NCBI GenBank assembly: GCA_030446005.1
Contig: JASUSP010000009.1
Location: 1 to 44,249, forward strand
DNA from: Tepidanaerobacteraceae bacterium
GTDB lineage: Bacteria; Bacillota; Thermosediminibacteria; Thermosediminibacterales; Thermosediminibacteraceae
Direction of reading: 5' to 3'
Length of the DNA: 44,249 nt
The notes under the pieces were generated by a model. That model saw only the letters and a program-made list of their open reading frames with translations, was not told where the DNA came from and searched no databases. Positions 16,236 to 25,156 of this stretch are shown piece by piece. The first letter of the stretch is position 1, and each line of letters opens with the position of its first letter. The position numbers were made by a program, and so were the translations under genes.

Positions 16236-16363
16236 CTTCCAACCTCCCTTTTGTCGTTTAATTTTTTCTTTTTTTATTTTAGTGTACAAGTAACTCTTTA
16301 TATACAATTTACTACAAAATCCTTCACGGGATGGATTTATGTATACAGTATTATTGGAGGCGG

Positions 16364-16397
16364 GAAAAAAGGGGGGTTGGCTACCCCCCTTTTTGAG
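16364..16397 (-). terminator. Terminator of the fructose PTS operon
   Basis: On the minus strand AAAAAGGGGGG and CCCCCCTTTTTT flank a short loop (TAGCCAA), immediately after the EIIBC stop codon. A strong G/C stem followed by six T's. It separates the PTS operon from the TAXI-TRAP operon on the same strand. Confidence 0.85.
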
Positions 16398-17762
16398 CTA
16401 GGACGCCTTCTTTTTCAGCAACAACACCATAAAAGCCGTTACTACGGTGCCCGCGATTATCGAAATCACGTACATCGGCAGGTTTCCGACGGCATTAGGG
16501 ATTGGGAGGACGAATATACCTCCATGGGGCACCCTCAAAGTTGCTCCGAAGAGCATGGACAGGGCGCCGGTCACCGCAGAACCCACCATGATCGAAGGAA
16601 TGACCTTTAGAGGGTCGGCGGCTGCAAAAGGTATCGCTCCTTCGGTTATAAACGAGATACCCAGTACCCAGGCAGCTTTGCCCGCTTCTATTTCATCATC
16701 TGTGAAGCGGTCTTTTGCGATTAGTGTGGCAAGGGCCAATCCTAACGGGGGAGTCATACCTGCGGCCATTACTGCGGCCATAGGCGTGTAGATTCCCGAC
16801 GCCAAGAGGCCTGTGGCAAAGGTATAGGCGGCTTTGTTCACAGGACCTCCCATATCGAAGGCCATCATGAGACCCAATATGAGCCCCAGCAATACGGCGT
16901 TGGACTTGCTCATGCCCGTAAGCCAGTTGGTGAGGGCTGTCATTATTGATTTGATCGGGGTGCCTATAACGTAAATCATAAGAAGGCCGACTATGAGACA
17001 TGATAATACTGGTAGCACAAGCACGGGCATTATGCCTTCTAAAGTCTTGGGAAGTTTAATACTCCTTTTTATGAAGTCTACGGTATAACCTGCAAGAAAA
17101 CCGGAAATTATGCCACCCAGGAAACCTGCACCTGTACTGACTGCCAGCATACCGCCGACCATACCCGGCACGAGACCCGGTCTGTCGGCTATAGAATAGG
17201 CGATATACCCTGAGAGCACGGGCACCATGAGCGCAAAGGCCGAACCGCCACCTATCTGCATTAAAGCGGCCGGCAGGGTCCCCTCGTTCTTAAAGGCGTT
17301 TATGCCGAATGCAAAGGATATAGCGATAAGGATACCTCCAGCGACTACGAAGGGAATCATGTACGACACGCCTGTCATGAGGTGTTTATAAGCTCCTGTA
17401 CGGGCTGCCGACCTTTTCCTGTGAATTTCTTCGACCCTTTCCAGGTAATCCGCGGATTTCTCCATTTTGAGAGCCTTTTCTATGAGCGATTTGGCATCCT
17501 TAATGGCCTGTTCCACAGGGACTTCTAGAATAGGTTTTCCATAAAATCTGCTTTTGTCTACCTTTGTGGCGGCGGCGATTATTACCGCATCCGCGTTTTT
17601 TATATCCTCTTCGGATAATTTGTTTTCAATGCCCACGGAGCCCTGGGTCTCCACTTTAATTTCTACTCCCAGTTCCTTAGCGGCTATAGATAAGTTCTCG
17701 GCAGCCATGTAAGTATGGGCTATGCCCGTCGGACAAGCCGTTACCGCTACTATTTTTTTCAT
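16398..17762 (-). CDS. fruA: Fructose-specific PTS enzyme IIBC
   Basis: A 454-residue protein. The IIB domain (1-100) begins [21 protein letters not shown], with Cys10 as the phosphorylated residue. After a linker ([20 protein letters not shown]) comes the membrane IIC domain of roughly 330 residues, with [15 protein letters not shown] and [19 protein letters not shown], the fructose-family motif around the conserved EGAIPFA. It imports fructose and phosphorylates it at C1. The EIIA part is a separate gene 29 bases upstream, not fused as in many FruA proteins. The ATG has GGAGGG seven bases before it. Confidence 0.92.
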   Translation of the reverse strand: MKKIVAVTACPTGIAHTYMAAENLSIAAKELGVEIKVETQGSVGIENKLSEEDIKNADAVIIAAATKVDKSRFYGKPILEVPVEQAIKDAKSLIEKALKMEKSADYLERVEEIHRKRSAARTGAYKHLMTGVSYMIPFVVAGGILIAISFAFGINAFKNEGTLPAALMQIGGGSAFALMVPVLSGYIAYSIADRPGLVPGMVGGMLAVSTGAGFLGGIISGFLAGYTVDFIKRSIKLPKTLEGIMPVLVLPVLSCLIVGLLMIYVIGTPIKSIMTALTNWLTGMSKSNAVLLGLILGLMMAFDMGGPVNKAAYTFATGLLASGIYTPMAAVMAAGMTPPLGLALATLIAKDRFTDDEIEAGKAAWVLGISFITEGAIPFAAADPLKVIPSIMVGSAVTGALSMLFGATLRVPHGGIFVLPIPNAVGNLPMYVISIIAGTVVTAFMVLLLKKKAS

Positions 17763-17791
17763 GTAAAACCCTCCTCAAAATTGGTTTTGTG

Positions 17792-18241
17792 CTAATCAAA
17801 ATTCAGAGCTTCCAATACTTTTTCCTCGGTATCGGCCTCGTAAAGCGCCTTTCTCACCTCCTCGTGCATCAGTTTTCTTGAAAGGGTGCTGATGAGCTTG
17901 AGGTGCAGGTCGTGAGATTCTTCCGGGACGGCTATAAGGAAGAACAAATAAGCGGGCTTGCCGTCGAGGGAATCAAAATCTATACCTCTTTCGGATTTGC
18001 CGAAAGCTATAGCAGCGCCCTTTACAGCTTTACTTTTGCCGTGGGGGATAGCAATGCCCATTCCGATACCGGTAGAATACGTTTTTTCTCTTTCCCAGAC
18101 GGCCTCAAAGAACTCTTCTTTATCGGTAATAGAACCGGTTTTGGCAAGAAGGGAAATTAGCTCCTTTATTACCGATTCTTTGTCGGAACTTTTTAGATTA
18201 AGATTGATTCTATCCTTGCTCAGGATGTCACCGATTTTCAT
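17792..18241 (-). CDS. Fructose PTS enzyme IIA
   Basis: A 149-residue EIIA of the fructose/mannitol type. The phosphorylated residue is His67 in IAIPHGKS, and the YLFFLIAVPEESHDLHLKLISTLSR-type core is present. It takes phosphate from HPr and passes it to the IIB domain of the next protein. No HPr-like FPr domain is fused, so general HPr must be used. It sits 12 bases after fruK with AGGAGATTTTT before the ATG. The protein is cytoplasmic. Confidence 0.9.
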   Translation of the reverse strand: MKIGDILSKDRINLNLKSSDKESVIKELISLLAKTGSITDKEEFFEAVWEREKTYSTGIGMGIAIPHGKSKAVKGAAIAFGKSERGIDFDSLDGKPAYLFFLIAVPEESHDLHLKLISTLSRKLMHEEVRKALYEADTEEKVLEALNFD

Positions 18242-18253
18242 AAAAATCTCCTT

Positions 18254-19186
18254 TCAAAAAGGAATTTCGATTATGCTTACTTGGTTGATGAGGTTATTAA
18301 AGGATTCGGTGTCAATGGGTTGCGTACCTTCTCTGGTTACCGCACAGGATGCAGCGGCAGATGCCATTTTCACCGCCTGAATCGTGTCAAGGCCCTTATC
18401 TAGGGCTAGGGCGAAACCTGCCACCATTGCATCCCCTGCCCCAGCCGTGCTTCTAACTTTAACATCCAATGGTGGAACAAAGTAAGCCTTATCCTGCGTG
18501 ACCGTCAGGCTGCCCCGGGACCCCATGGATACTGCAACAATTTTTACGCCCTTTTCAATAATGGGCAGTGCAGCCGAAATTATCTCTTTATCGGTTTTCA
18601 GGTCCTTTCCCACCAGCCCGGAAAGCTCGTGGATATTGGGCTTTATAAGGTGAGGAGAGGCTTCAATGCCAAGTTTGAGTGCCTCGCCTTCAGCGTCAAG
18701 AATCACCTTTGCACCGGAGCTTTTCGTACTCAAAATTATTTCTTTGTAAAAATCCTTCTTTAATCCCGGAGGCAGGCTGCCTGCCAATACCACTACTTTG
18801 GCCTTAAAAGCCCAGGATTTTATTTTTTCTATCAGGGATCTTGCTTCAGAAGAATCCACTTCGGGCCCGGGTTCGTTTATATCCGTAAAGGTAGACGAAT
18901 CCTCTTCGATTAGTTTTATGTTTACCCTTATCGGTTTTTGTATGATTGTAAAGTCGGTGGATATTCCCAAATCTTCCAAATACTTTGCTGCGAAATCATC
19001 GCTGCGGCCTAGGAATCCAAGGCACACTGCATCACCGCCGAGGGCTTTTATGTTTTTGGCGACGTTTATGCCTTTGCCGCCAACATCTACCCGGGACCTT
19101 AAGACCCTGTTTATCTTTCCGATTTTAAAATTTTTCAGTACAATGGTTCTGTCCAAAGCCGGATTGGCCGTAACTGTTATGATCAA
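18254..19186 (-). CDS. fruK: 1-phosphofructokinase
   Basis: A 310-residue PfkB-family sugar kinase. The start MIITVTANPALDRT is typical of FruK. DVGGKGINVAKNIKALGG (substrate loop) and STAGAGDAMVAGFALAL (the second PfkB signature, with the catalytic Asp) are both present. It converts fructose-1-phosphate from the PTS to fructose-1,6-bisphosphate. TTG at 19186 fits the family start and has AAAGGGTG seven bases upstream; the in-frame GTG at 19195 abuts that site and is unlikely. It follows fruR by five bases in the fruR-fruK-EIIA-fruA operon. Confidence 0.92.
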   Translation of the reverse strand: MIITVTANPALDRTIVLKNFKIGKINRVLRSRVDVGGKGINVAKNIKALGGDAVCLGFLGRSDDFAAKYLEDLGISTDFTIIQKPIRVNIKLIEEDSSTFTDINEPGPEVDSSEARSLIEKIKSWAFKAKVVVLAGSLPPGLKKDFYKEIILSTKSSGAKVILDAEGEALKLGIEASPHLIKPNIHELSGLVGKDLKTDKEIISAALPIIEKGVKIVAVSMGSRGSLTVTQDKAYFVPPLDVKVRSTAGAGDAMVAGFALALDKGLDTIQAVKMASAAASCAVTREGTQPIDTESFNNLINQVSIIEIPF

Positions 19187-19191
19187 TGCCG

Positions 19192-19953
19192 TCACCCTTT
19201 CTGCGGATATATGATTTCCGTTCCCGCTTCCTCAATGGAACTTACCCATTTTAGGTCTACGTTCCGGTCGGTTATAATAGCGGCAATGTCCGATAGACTT
19301 GCAAATTTTACGAAGGCTGAAATACCGAATTTCGAATGGTCGGCCACTATGTAGGGTTGGGACGATATTTTGAGCATTACTTTTTTTGTTGCTGCCTCAA
19401 TGATATTGGGGGTGGTAACGCCGTTGAGGTCGATGCCGTTTGCTCCGATGAAAGCCTTATCGACATTAAATTCTTTTAAGTTTTTCTCGGCAATTGGACC
19501 CACGAGGGCCGCGGTTTCTTTCCTGAATATACCCCCGACCATGATTACTTCTATTTCCTTATCGGCAAAAAGCTCCATTGCTATGACAGGCGAGTTAGTA
19601 ACAACGGTTATTTTTTTTCCCTTGAGGTTTTTGGCTACGCTTAAAGTAGTGGTTCCCGAATCAAGGAGGACCGTGTCGCCATCCTTTACCAATTCCGCTG
19701 CAAGCTTTCCGATTTCCTGCTTTGAAGCGGCTTCTTTTGATTCCTTTTCCGAATACGTGGGCTCGTAATGGGAGTGCTGCAGGATTGCACCGCCGTGAGT
19801 TCTTTGGATGTAGCCCTTGTCTTCCAGAAACTGCAGGTCCCTCCTTATTGTGGATTCGGACACGTTAAAGGTCCTCGCGAGTTCCGAGACGGTTATGCTT
19901 TTAATATTTTTTATCATATCGGCTATTTTTAATCTGCGCTCTTCCGCAAACAA
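19192..19953 (-). CDS. fruR: DeoR-family repressor of the fructose operon
   Basis: A 253-residue DeoR regulator. The N-terminal helix-turn-helix (ITVSELARTFNVSESTIRRDLQFLEDKGYIQRTHGGA) matches the DeoR signature. The C-terminal sensor domain has the DSGTTTLSVAKNL phosphate-binding loop and FIGANGIDLNGVTT. It should bind the operator in the absence of fructose-1-phosphate. The start at TTG 19953 gives the usual MxAEERR opening and is seven bases after GGGGG; ATG 19959 lies directly against that site. Being first in the operon, it controls its own synthesis. Confidence 0.88.
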   Translation of the reverse strand: MFAEERRLKIADMIKNIKSITVSELARTFNVSESTIRRDLQFLEDKGYIQRTHGGAILQHSHYEPTYSEKESKEAASKQEIGKLAAELVKDGDTVLLDSGTTTLSVAKNLKGKKITVVTNSPVIAMELFADKEIEVIMVGGIFRKETAALVGPIAEKNLKEFNVDKAFIGANGIDLNGVTTPNIIEAATKKVMLKISSQPYIVADHSKFGISAFVKFASLSDIAAIITDRNVDLKWVSSIEEAGTEIIYPQKG

Positions 19954-19968
19954 GGTCATACCCCCAAA

Positions 19969-20036
19969 ATGATCGTTTATGATGAAATTTTGCCGGTAAT
20001 AGTGCACGAATACGATTAAATATGCTCAATTATGAT
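19969..20036 (-). promoter_or_regulatory. Candidate FruR operators (two 15-base direct repeats)
   Basis: On the minus strand ATCATAATTGAGCAT (20036-20022) and ATCATAAACGATCAT (19983-19969) share 12 of 15 bases in the same orientation, with starts 53 bases apart (about five helical turns). The upstream copy overlaps the -10 element at 20035-20040 and the other lies in the leader just before the ribosome site. This is the layout expected for a repressor that blocks or loops its own promoter. Confidence 0.5.
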
Positions 20037-20063
20037 TATATTGTCCTCAAATATTTTTGTCAA
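20035..20063 (-). promoter_or_regulatory. Consensus sigma-A promoter of fruR operon
   Basis: On the minus strand TTGACA (20063-20058) and TATAAT (20040-20035) are exactly 17 bases apart, both perfect consensus. It drives fruR-fruK-EIIA-fruA. A strong promoter of this kind needs repression to be useful, which agrees with the repeats overlapping it. Confidence 0.85.
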
Positions 20064-20080
20064 TTGAAAATTCACAAAAA

Positions 20081-20108
20081 GTGACATTGCTGATGGTTAT
20101 GGTATAAT
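20081..20108 (+). promoter_or_regulatory. Promoter of the lemA operon
   Basis: GTGACA (20081-20086) and TATAAT (20103-20108) are 16 bases apart, with TGG before the -10 (extended -10). It is divergent from the fruR promoter; the two -35 boxes are about 17 bases apart. Confidence 0.55.
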
Positions 20109-20143
20109 AAATGTAACAAAACTAATTTTTAGGGGGGTCTTTT

Positions 20144-20722
20144 TTGAATAATAAAGCTAGCGCGATCCTCGCTATAGTAGTAGTGGTTGCTTTTCTTTTA
20201 GTATTCGCCTTTTCGAGCTACAATGGCCTCGTGGCTGCCGAGGAGAACGTGAACAGCAAGTGGAGCCAGGTGGAAAATCAGCTTCAAAGGAGAGCTGACC
20301 TCATACCCAACTTGGTGGAGACGGTAAAGGGCTATGCCGCCCACGAACAGGAAATCTTTACCGAGGTTACGAGGGCCCGCGAAAAGCTAATTAGTGCCGG
20401 GTCTGTTGCGGAAAAGGCCCAGGCCGATGCAGAACTTACCAGTGCCCTTTCCAGGCTTTTGGCCATAGTGGAAAACTACCCAACGCTTAAGGCCGATGCC
20501 AACTTCAGGCAGCTAGCCGACGAGCTTGCAGGCACCGAAAACCGAATTGCCGTGGCCAGGATGGACTACAACAACGCGGTACAAAGGTACAACAGCAAGA
20601 TTAGGAGCTTCCCGACGGTGATAATCGCCAGGATTATGGGGTTTGAGAAAAAGGAGTACTTCAAAGCTGAAGAGGGGGCTTACGAGGTACCTAAGGTGGA
20701 CTTCAGCGGTAAAGGAGAATAA
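20144..20722 (+). CDS. lemA: LemA-family membrane-anchored protein
   Basis: A 192-residue LemA protein with one N-terminal membrane helix and a helical bundle. The family signature EENVNSKWSQVENQLQRRADLIPNLVETVKGYA is at residues 32-64, and the end carries NSKIRSFPTVIIARIMGF. The helix inserts near the N-terminus with the rest usually cytoplasmic or periplasm-facing; function is not established. It pairs with a TPM-domain gene five bases downstream, an arrangement seen in many bacteria. The TTG start at 20144 follows AGGGGGGTC (20131-20139). Confidence 0.9.
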   Translation: MNNKASAILAIVVVVAFLLVFAFSSYNGLVAAEENVNSKWSQVENQLQRRADLIPNLVETVKGYAAHEQEIFTEVTRAREKLISAGSVAEKAQADAELTSALSRLLAIVENYPTLKADANFRQLADELAGTENRIAVARMDYNNAVQRYNSKIRSFPTVIIARIMGFEKKEYFKAEEGAYEVPKVDFSGKGE

Positions 20723-20727
20723 TCGAG

Positions 20728-21549
20728 ATGAAAAAAGCAAAGCTTCCCATTTTTTGGCTCGCAGCCGCAGCGGTTTTACTTCTTTGCTTTTCAACATTTT
20801 TAAAAGAAGCTGCGGCGCAAGAGCCGGTACCGTCAAGGCCTTCGGAACTCGTCTACGTCTACGATTATGCGGGCCTCATCGATGAGGCTGATGAGGCGAA
20901 GATGAGGGCCGTTGCAAAGGCGATCGATAGCAAGACCGGCGCCCAGATAGTGGTGGTAACGGTAAACGACCTTGCGGGGAGGACGATAGAGGACTACGCA
21001 TTAGAGCTTTTTAGAAGCTGGGGCATAGGGGATAAGGAAAAGAACAACGGCGTGCTGATACTGGTAAACAGGGAGAACCTGCTCGCTGGCAAAAGCGGCA
21101 GGATTCGGATAGAGGTGGGCTACGGCCTTGAGGGAGCCATAACCGACGGAAAGGCCGGGTGGATTCTGGACAATTTCGCCCTCCCAGCCTTTGAAGAAGG
21201 GGAATATTCGAAAGGGATTTTGGATACATTTATGGCTGTTGCATCAAGCGTAGCGGAAGAATACGGCCTAAACATGGAAGAAGGAGAATTTAAGGAGCTT
21301 TCGGCGTACTCCGGGGAAGAGGAGTTTCCTCTAGAAGCGGCAGTTGCCATATTGTTTTTCGTAGTATGGTGGATAATAGTTATATCAGGCATGCGCAGGG
21401 GATTTTGGCGCAGGCCGCCGGGAGGCGGATTCGGCCCCTTCCGCGGTCCCTTCGGCGGCGGCTTTTTCGGCGGAGGATTTGGCGGAGGCTTCGGTGGTGG
21501 AGGGGGATTCGGAGGAGGCTCCAGCGGCGGCGGTGGCGCGAGCAGGTAA
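20728..21549 (+). CDS. TPM-domain membrane protein with glycine-rich tail
   Basis: A 273-residue protein. After a signal peptide (LPIFWLAAAAVLLLCFSTFL, residues 6-25) comes a TPM (YgcG) domain: VYVYDYAGLIDEADEAK, TGAQIVVVTVNDLAGRTIEDYA, KNNGVLILVNRENLLAG and IEVGYGLEGAITDGKAG. A membrane helix at about 200-220 and a long Gly/Phe-rich tail (FGGGFGGGGGFGGG type) close it. TPM proteins are membrane-linked and act in envelope or photosystem maintenance elsewhere; the role here is unknown. Start ATG 20728 lies five bases after lemA stops, so the two are one operon. Confidence 0.88.
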   Translation: MKKAKLPIFWLAAAAVLLLCFSTFLKEAAAQEPVPSRPSELVYVYDYAGLIDEADEAKMRAVAKAIDSKTGAQIVVVTVNDLAGRTIEDYALELFRSWGIGDKEKNNGVLILVNRENLLAGKSGRIRIEVGYGLEGAITDGKAGWILDNFALPAFEEGEYSKGILDTFMAVASSVAEEYGLNMEEGEFKELSAYSGEEEFPLEAAVAILFFVVWWIIVISGMRRGFWRRPPGGGFGPFRGPFGGGFFGGGFGGGFGGGGGFGGGSSGGGGASR

Positions 21550-21579
21550 GATTTTGCACTTTCGGGAGGTGAAAACGCA

Positions 21580-23235
21580 TTGAAGGTCTATATAAAGGGC
21601 ATCGGTGAAAGGACTTACGAAAGCCCCCTAACTTTGCGCGAAATCGCCGAAGGAGTAAAGGATGCCTTTTCTTCTCCGACGGCTGCCGCAGTGTTGAACA
21701 ACCGGGTCTACGACCTCAACCACGTCATAGAAGATGATGCTGACGTGGAATTTCTCGACCTTTCCACCGAAACCGGCATGAGGATATACGTGAGGACCCT
21801 TGCTTTCATTTTCATAAAGGCGGCGAGCGACGTCCTGCCCGGTTGTAGAGTGATGGTGGAACACTCCATAGGAAACGGAATCTACTCTGAAATCCAGTGG
21901 AAAGAGCCGATTGACTCAGACGACGTTAAGGCCGTAGAAATGAGGATGCGGGAGCTCGTCGAAAGGGACCTTCCTATAATCAAAAAAAAGGTCCCGACCG
22001 AAGAGGCGGCGGTATATTTCAAAAAAATGGGTTGGGACGACAAGGTAAGGCTGCTCAAATACTTGAAGGAAGACCACGTCGACTTATACGAGCTTGACGG
22101 GATGATGGACTACTTTGCAGGGATTTTGGTCCCCTCTACCGGATACGTGCGGTGGTTTGCCTTAAAGTACTACCTCCCCGGCGTAATCCTGCAACACCCG
22201 GAGCCGGAGGCTCCGCTGGAAATCCCGCCCTTCGACGAACAGCCCAAACTTTTCAAAGTATTCCGGGAGTCCGAACGCTGGGCTCACATACTGGGGATAG
22301 CCGATGCCGGTGCATTGAACGAATATATAGTATCGGGAAGGGCAGGAGAAATAATTAGGATAGCGGAAGCCCTGCATGAAAAAAAGATAGCTCAAATCGC
22401 CGATTTGATTTGCGAAAACAGGGATATGCTGAGGGTAATACTGATAGCAGGCCCGTCTTCTTCCGGAAAGACCACCTTCGCCCAGAGGCTTATGGTGCAC
22501 CTCATGGTAAACGGGGCAAAGCCCCTTGCCATATCGTTGGACGACTATTTCGTGGACCGGGAAAAAACCCCTTTGGGAGAGGACGGAAAGCCCGACTTTG
22601 AAGCTTTGGAGGCCATAGACATCGAACTTTTCAACCGGCAGCTTGCGGCTTTGATACAGGGGAAAGAGGTATACCTGCCAAAGTACGATTTCATCACAGG
22701 CAAAAGGGAGTTTCGCAAGTACCCCGTAAAAATTGAAAAGGACCAGCCCATCATCATAGAAGGCATCCACGCGTTAAACGAAAATCTCACCTTTGCCATC
22801 CCCAAAAAGGATAAGTTCAAAATTTACGTGAGCGCCCTGACCCAGCTTTCCATAGATAACCACAACTATATTTCCACTGCCCATACAAGGCTTTTTAGGC
22901 GAATAGTGCGGGACAGCCGCACCCGAGGGGCGGATGCCTTAAAGACCATTGCTATGTGGCCTTCTGTGCAAAAGGGGTCGAAAAAATACGTCTTCCCCTT
23001 TCAGGAAGAGGCCGACGTCATGTTTAACTCCGCTCTGGTCTATGAATTTGCGGTATTAAAGAAATACGCAGAGCCACTTTTGAAGAAAATAGGCGAGGAA
23101 TTTCCCGAACACGTGACGGCGAGGTACCTTTTAAAGCTCCTCGAGCACTTCGAGCCCCTCCAGGACGAACGGGAAATACCCGCGAATTCGATAATCCGTG
23201 AATTTATTGGAGGAAGCTGCTTCAAAGTAGGATAA
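21580..23235 (+). CDS. Nucleoside kinase with N-terminal TGS and SAD-like domains
   Basis: A 551-residue protein. Residues 1-60 look like a TGS domain, 60-220 like the threonyl-tRNA synthetase second additional (SAD) domain (with YFKKMGWDDKVRLLKYL and PSTGYVRWFALKYYLPGV), and 285-500 is a uridine-kinase-like P-loop domain with Walker A GPSSSGKT at residues 291-298 and SLDDYFVDREKTP. It should phosphorylate a nucleoside (uridine or cytidine) with ATP; the TGS/SAD part may sense RNA or a nucleotide. This layout is common in Firmicutes. The TTG start at 21580 follows GGGAGGTG (21563-21570). Substrate is inferred from the family only. Confidence 0.85.
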   Translation: MKVYIKGIGERTYESPLTLREIAEGVKDAFSSPTAAAVLNNRVYDLNHVIEDDADVEFLDLSTETGMRIYVRTLAFIFIKAASDVLPGCRVMVEHSIGNGIYSEIQWKEPIDSDDVKAVEMRMRELVERDLPIIKKKVPTEEAAVYFKKMGWDDKVRLLKYLKEDHVDLYELDGMMDYFAGILVPSTGYVRWFALKYYLPGVILQHPEPEAPLEIPPFDEQPKLFKVFRESERWAHILGIADAGALNEYIVSGRAGEIIRIAEALHEKKIAQIADLICENRDMLRVILIAGPSSSGKTTFAQRLMVHLMVNGAKPLAISLDDYFVDREKTPLGEDGKPDFEALEAIDIELFNRQLAALIQGKEVYLPKYDFITGKREFRKYPVKIEKDQPIIIEGIHALNENLTFAIPKKDKFKIYVSALTQLSIDNHNYISTAHTRLFRRIVRDSRTRGADALKTIAMWPSVQKGSKKYVFPFQEEADVMFNSALVYEFAVLKKYAEPLLKKIGEEFPEHVTARYLLKLLEHFEPLQDEREIPANSIIREFIGGSCFKVG

Positions 23236-23315
23236 AAAAACCCGGGCTGGATTTTGTCGGCAAATATTGGTATAATTGTAGACACACAACATTAATAAAG
23301 AAGGGGAGCTTGCTT

Positions 23316-23858
23316 ATGAAAGTGTCAGTGAGCGGCAAAAACATCGAGGTAACCCCGGCTCTGAGGGAATACGCCGAGAAAAAAATCGGAAAATTGAGCA
23401 GGCATTTCAATTACTTAAATAACGACAACCTGGAGGCCCAGGTGACATTTCACGTTGAAAAGGGAAGGCACATAGTGGAAGTTACCATTCCGGTGAACGA
23501 CATAATCTTGAGGGGCGAAGAGGAAACCCAGGACATGTATTCTTCCATTGACCTGGTGGTGGAAAAGTTAGAAAGGCAGATAGAAAAGTTTAAGACCAGG
23601 CTCACCAAGGCCTTGCGCAGAGAATCTCAGAAGGAAAGCGGCCTTACCCTCGATGAACAGGCAGAAGATGAAGAACTGAAGGTAGTAAAAGTGAAGCGGT
23701 TTGCTGTAAAGCCCATGAATGTTGACGAAGCGGTGCTTCAGATGAACCTCCTCGGGCACAACTTCTTCGTTTTCACCAACGCCGAAACCGACGAGATAAA
23801 CGTGGTGTACAGAAGAAAGGATGGAAACTACGGGCTCATCGTCCCCGAAATGATGTAG
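23316..23858 (+). CDS. hpf: Ribosome hibernation promoting factor, long form
   Basis: A 180-residue protein. The N-terminal 100 residues have the HPF/RaiA fold (MKVSVSGKNIEVTPALREYAEKKIGKL, ETQDMYSSIDLVVEKLERQIEK). After a charged linker comes the C-terminal dimerisation domain of the long form (KRFAVKPMNVDEAVLQMNLLGHNFFVF, YRRKDGNYGLIVPE). It pairs 70S ribosomes into 100S dimers when growth stops. ATG 23316 is used: AAGGGGAG lies seven bases before it; the TTG at 23310 in the same frame is too close. An extended -10 TTGGTATAAT lies just upstream (about 23267-23276) and a terminator follows. Confidence 0.93.
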   Translation: MKVSVSGKNIEVTPALREYAEKKIGKLSRHFNYLNNDNLEAQVTFHVEKGRHIVEVTIPVNDIILRGEEETQDMYSSIDLVVEKLERQIEKFKTRLTKALRRESQKESGLTLDEQAEDEELKVVKVKRFAVKPMNVDEAVLQMNLLGHNFFVFTNAETDEINVVYRRKDGNYGLIVPEMM

Positions 23859-23885
23859 CCTGCCCTGCCGGGCGGGCTTTATTTT
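23857..23885 (+). terminator. Terminator of hpf
   Basis: AGCCTGCCC (23857-23865) pairs with GGGCGGGCT (one G-T pair) around a four-base loop, followed by TTATTTTTT. The stem starts inside the hpf stop codon. Confidence 0.85.
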
Positions 23886-23966
23886 TTAGAAAAAAGCAGG
23901 AAAAAAATAAACATACGTCGAACTATACCAAAAAATAGAAAGTTTTGCTAGAAAGGCTAAAAAGTT

Positions 23967-24689
23967 ATGCTGCTTGGTGGAATAAATAAAATCGCCGGCT
24001 TTTTCATAGACGCCCTCTACCCGGAAAAGCCCTACTGCATACTTTGCGGCTCAAGGCTGAAAAGGGGCGAAAGATTGATATGTTCTGGCTGCCTGGGAAA
24101 GATGGAACCGTTGAGCCCTCCTTTGTGTTTGAAATGCGGAAGGCCTTTAGAACGGGAAAATTCGATTTGCGAAGACTGCAGGGGGAAAAACCGCCACTTC
24201 GTGGAGGCCAGGGCTTTTGGCGCCTACAGAGGGGTTTTAAAAGATATCATCCACCTTTACAAGTACCGGGGAGAGTCCGGACTTTGCGAACTGATAGGCG
24301 AAAAAATGTGCGAAACTTTAAAAAATCAAAACTGGCCTCCCTTTGATTACTTGATCCCCGTCCCCCTGCACCCGGAAAGGGAAAGAGAAAGGGGCTTCAA
24401 TCAGTCCCTCTTGCTTGCCGAGGAAATAAGCCAAAGGACTGGCGTTCACGTTTTCAGAGGCCTTATCAGGACAAGGCCGACCGAACACCAGAGCCTCCTC
24501 GAGAAAGGCCTGAGAGAGGCCAACGTGGCAGGAGCCTTTGCGGTAAAGCACGGCCCTGCGATAAATGGAAAAACGCTTCTTTTAATCGACGACGTGTATA
24601 CCACCGGCAGCACGGCGGACGAATGCTCGAAGGCGCTGCTTTCTGCCGGGGCGGCCGGGGTTTACGTCCTTTGTGCCGCAAGAGGTTAA
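23967..24689 (+). CDS. comFC: ComF-family phosphoribosyltransferase-like protein
   Basis: A 240-residue ComFC homologue. Residues 20-80 hold two Cys pairs that look like a zinc site (CILCGSRL, CSGCLGK, CLKCGRPL, CEDCRG). The C-terminal phosphoribosyltransferase fold ends with LLLIDDVYTTGSTADEC, which binds PRPP. ComFC is needed for uptake of DNA in naturally competent bacteria, but its reaction is unknown. It starts the flagellar cluster: the next gene is yvyF, then flgM, as in Bacillus. The stop is 20 bases before the yvyF start. ATG 23967 lacks a strong ribosome site (only AGGC upstream), so the start is moderately sure. Confidence 0.88.
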   Translation: MLLGGINKIAGFFIDALYPEKPYCILCGSRLKRGERLICSGCLGKMEPLSPPLCLKCGRPLERENSICEDCRGKNRHFVEARAFGAYRGVLKDIIHLYKYRGESGLCELIGEKMCETLKNQNWPPFDYLIPVPLHPERERERGFNQSLLLAEEISQRTGVHVFRGLIRTRPTEHQSLLEKGLREANVAGAFAVKHGPAINGKTLLLIDDVYTTGSTADECSKALLSAGAAGVYVLCAARG

Positions 24690-24708
24690 TTTTTGGGAGG
24701 TGAGCAAT

Positions 24709-25116
24709 TTGGAGCTCAGGAACTGTCCGGTGTGCGGCAAGGTCTTCGTTTATGTCACGAGGAACCTTTGCCCCGAGTGCGCCGCCAAAGAGGAAGAGGA
24801 ATTCCGAAAGGTAAAGGAGTATCTATACGAAGTGCCCGGGGCTACCATGGAAGAGATTTCAGAAAAAACAGGAGTCCCTCCCAAGAAGATCCTGGAGTTT
24901 TTGAGGGAAGGCAGGCTTATTTTAAAGAAAGAAAACGTAAATATGATCCTTCGATGCGAGATGTGCGGCGCCCCGATTCTCACAGGCAGGTTGTGCGACA
25001 AATGCGCAAACGAAATGAAGAAAAAATTCGGCGTGGCTAAAGTACCTTTGCAGCAAAGGGAAGACATGAAGGGGAAAATCCACCTTTCGCGCTACCAGGA
25101 CGAAAAATCAAGATAA
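24709..25116 (+). CDS. YvyF/TIGR03826-type flagellar operon zinc-finger protein
   Basis: A 135-residue protein. It has CPVCGK and CPECAA near the N-terminus, and CEMCGAPI and CDKCANEM near residue 100, as paired zinc-binding cysteines. The middle has a short helix-turn-helix-like stretch (MEEISEKTGVPPKKILEFLREGRL). This is the YvyF (TIGR03826) family, found only in flagellar clusters of Firmicutes; it may regulate flagellar genes but its role is not shown. TTG 24709 is chosen because TGGGAGGTGA (24694-24703) sits right before it. Confidence 0.85.
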   Translation: MELRNCPVCGKVFVYVTRNLCPECAAKEEEEFRKVKEYLYEVPGATMEEISEKTGVPPKKILEFLREGRLILKKENVNMILRCEMCGAPILTGRLCDKCANEMKKKFGVAKVPLQQREDMKGKIHLSRYQDEKSR

Positions 25117-25156
25117 AATGCCAAGAAAACCGAAGATTATGCAAAATTTTATGAGA

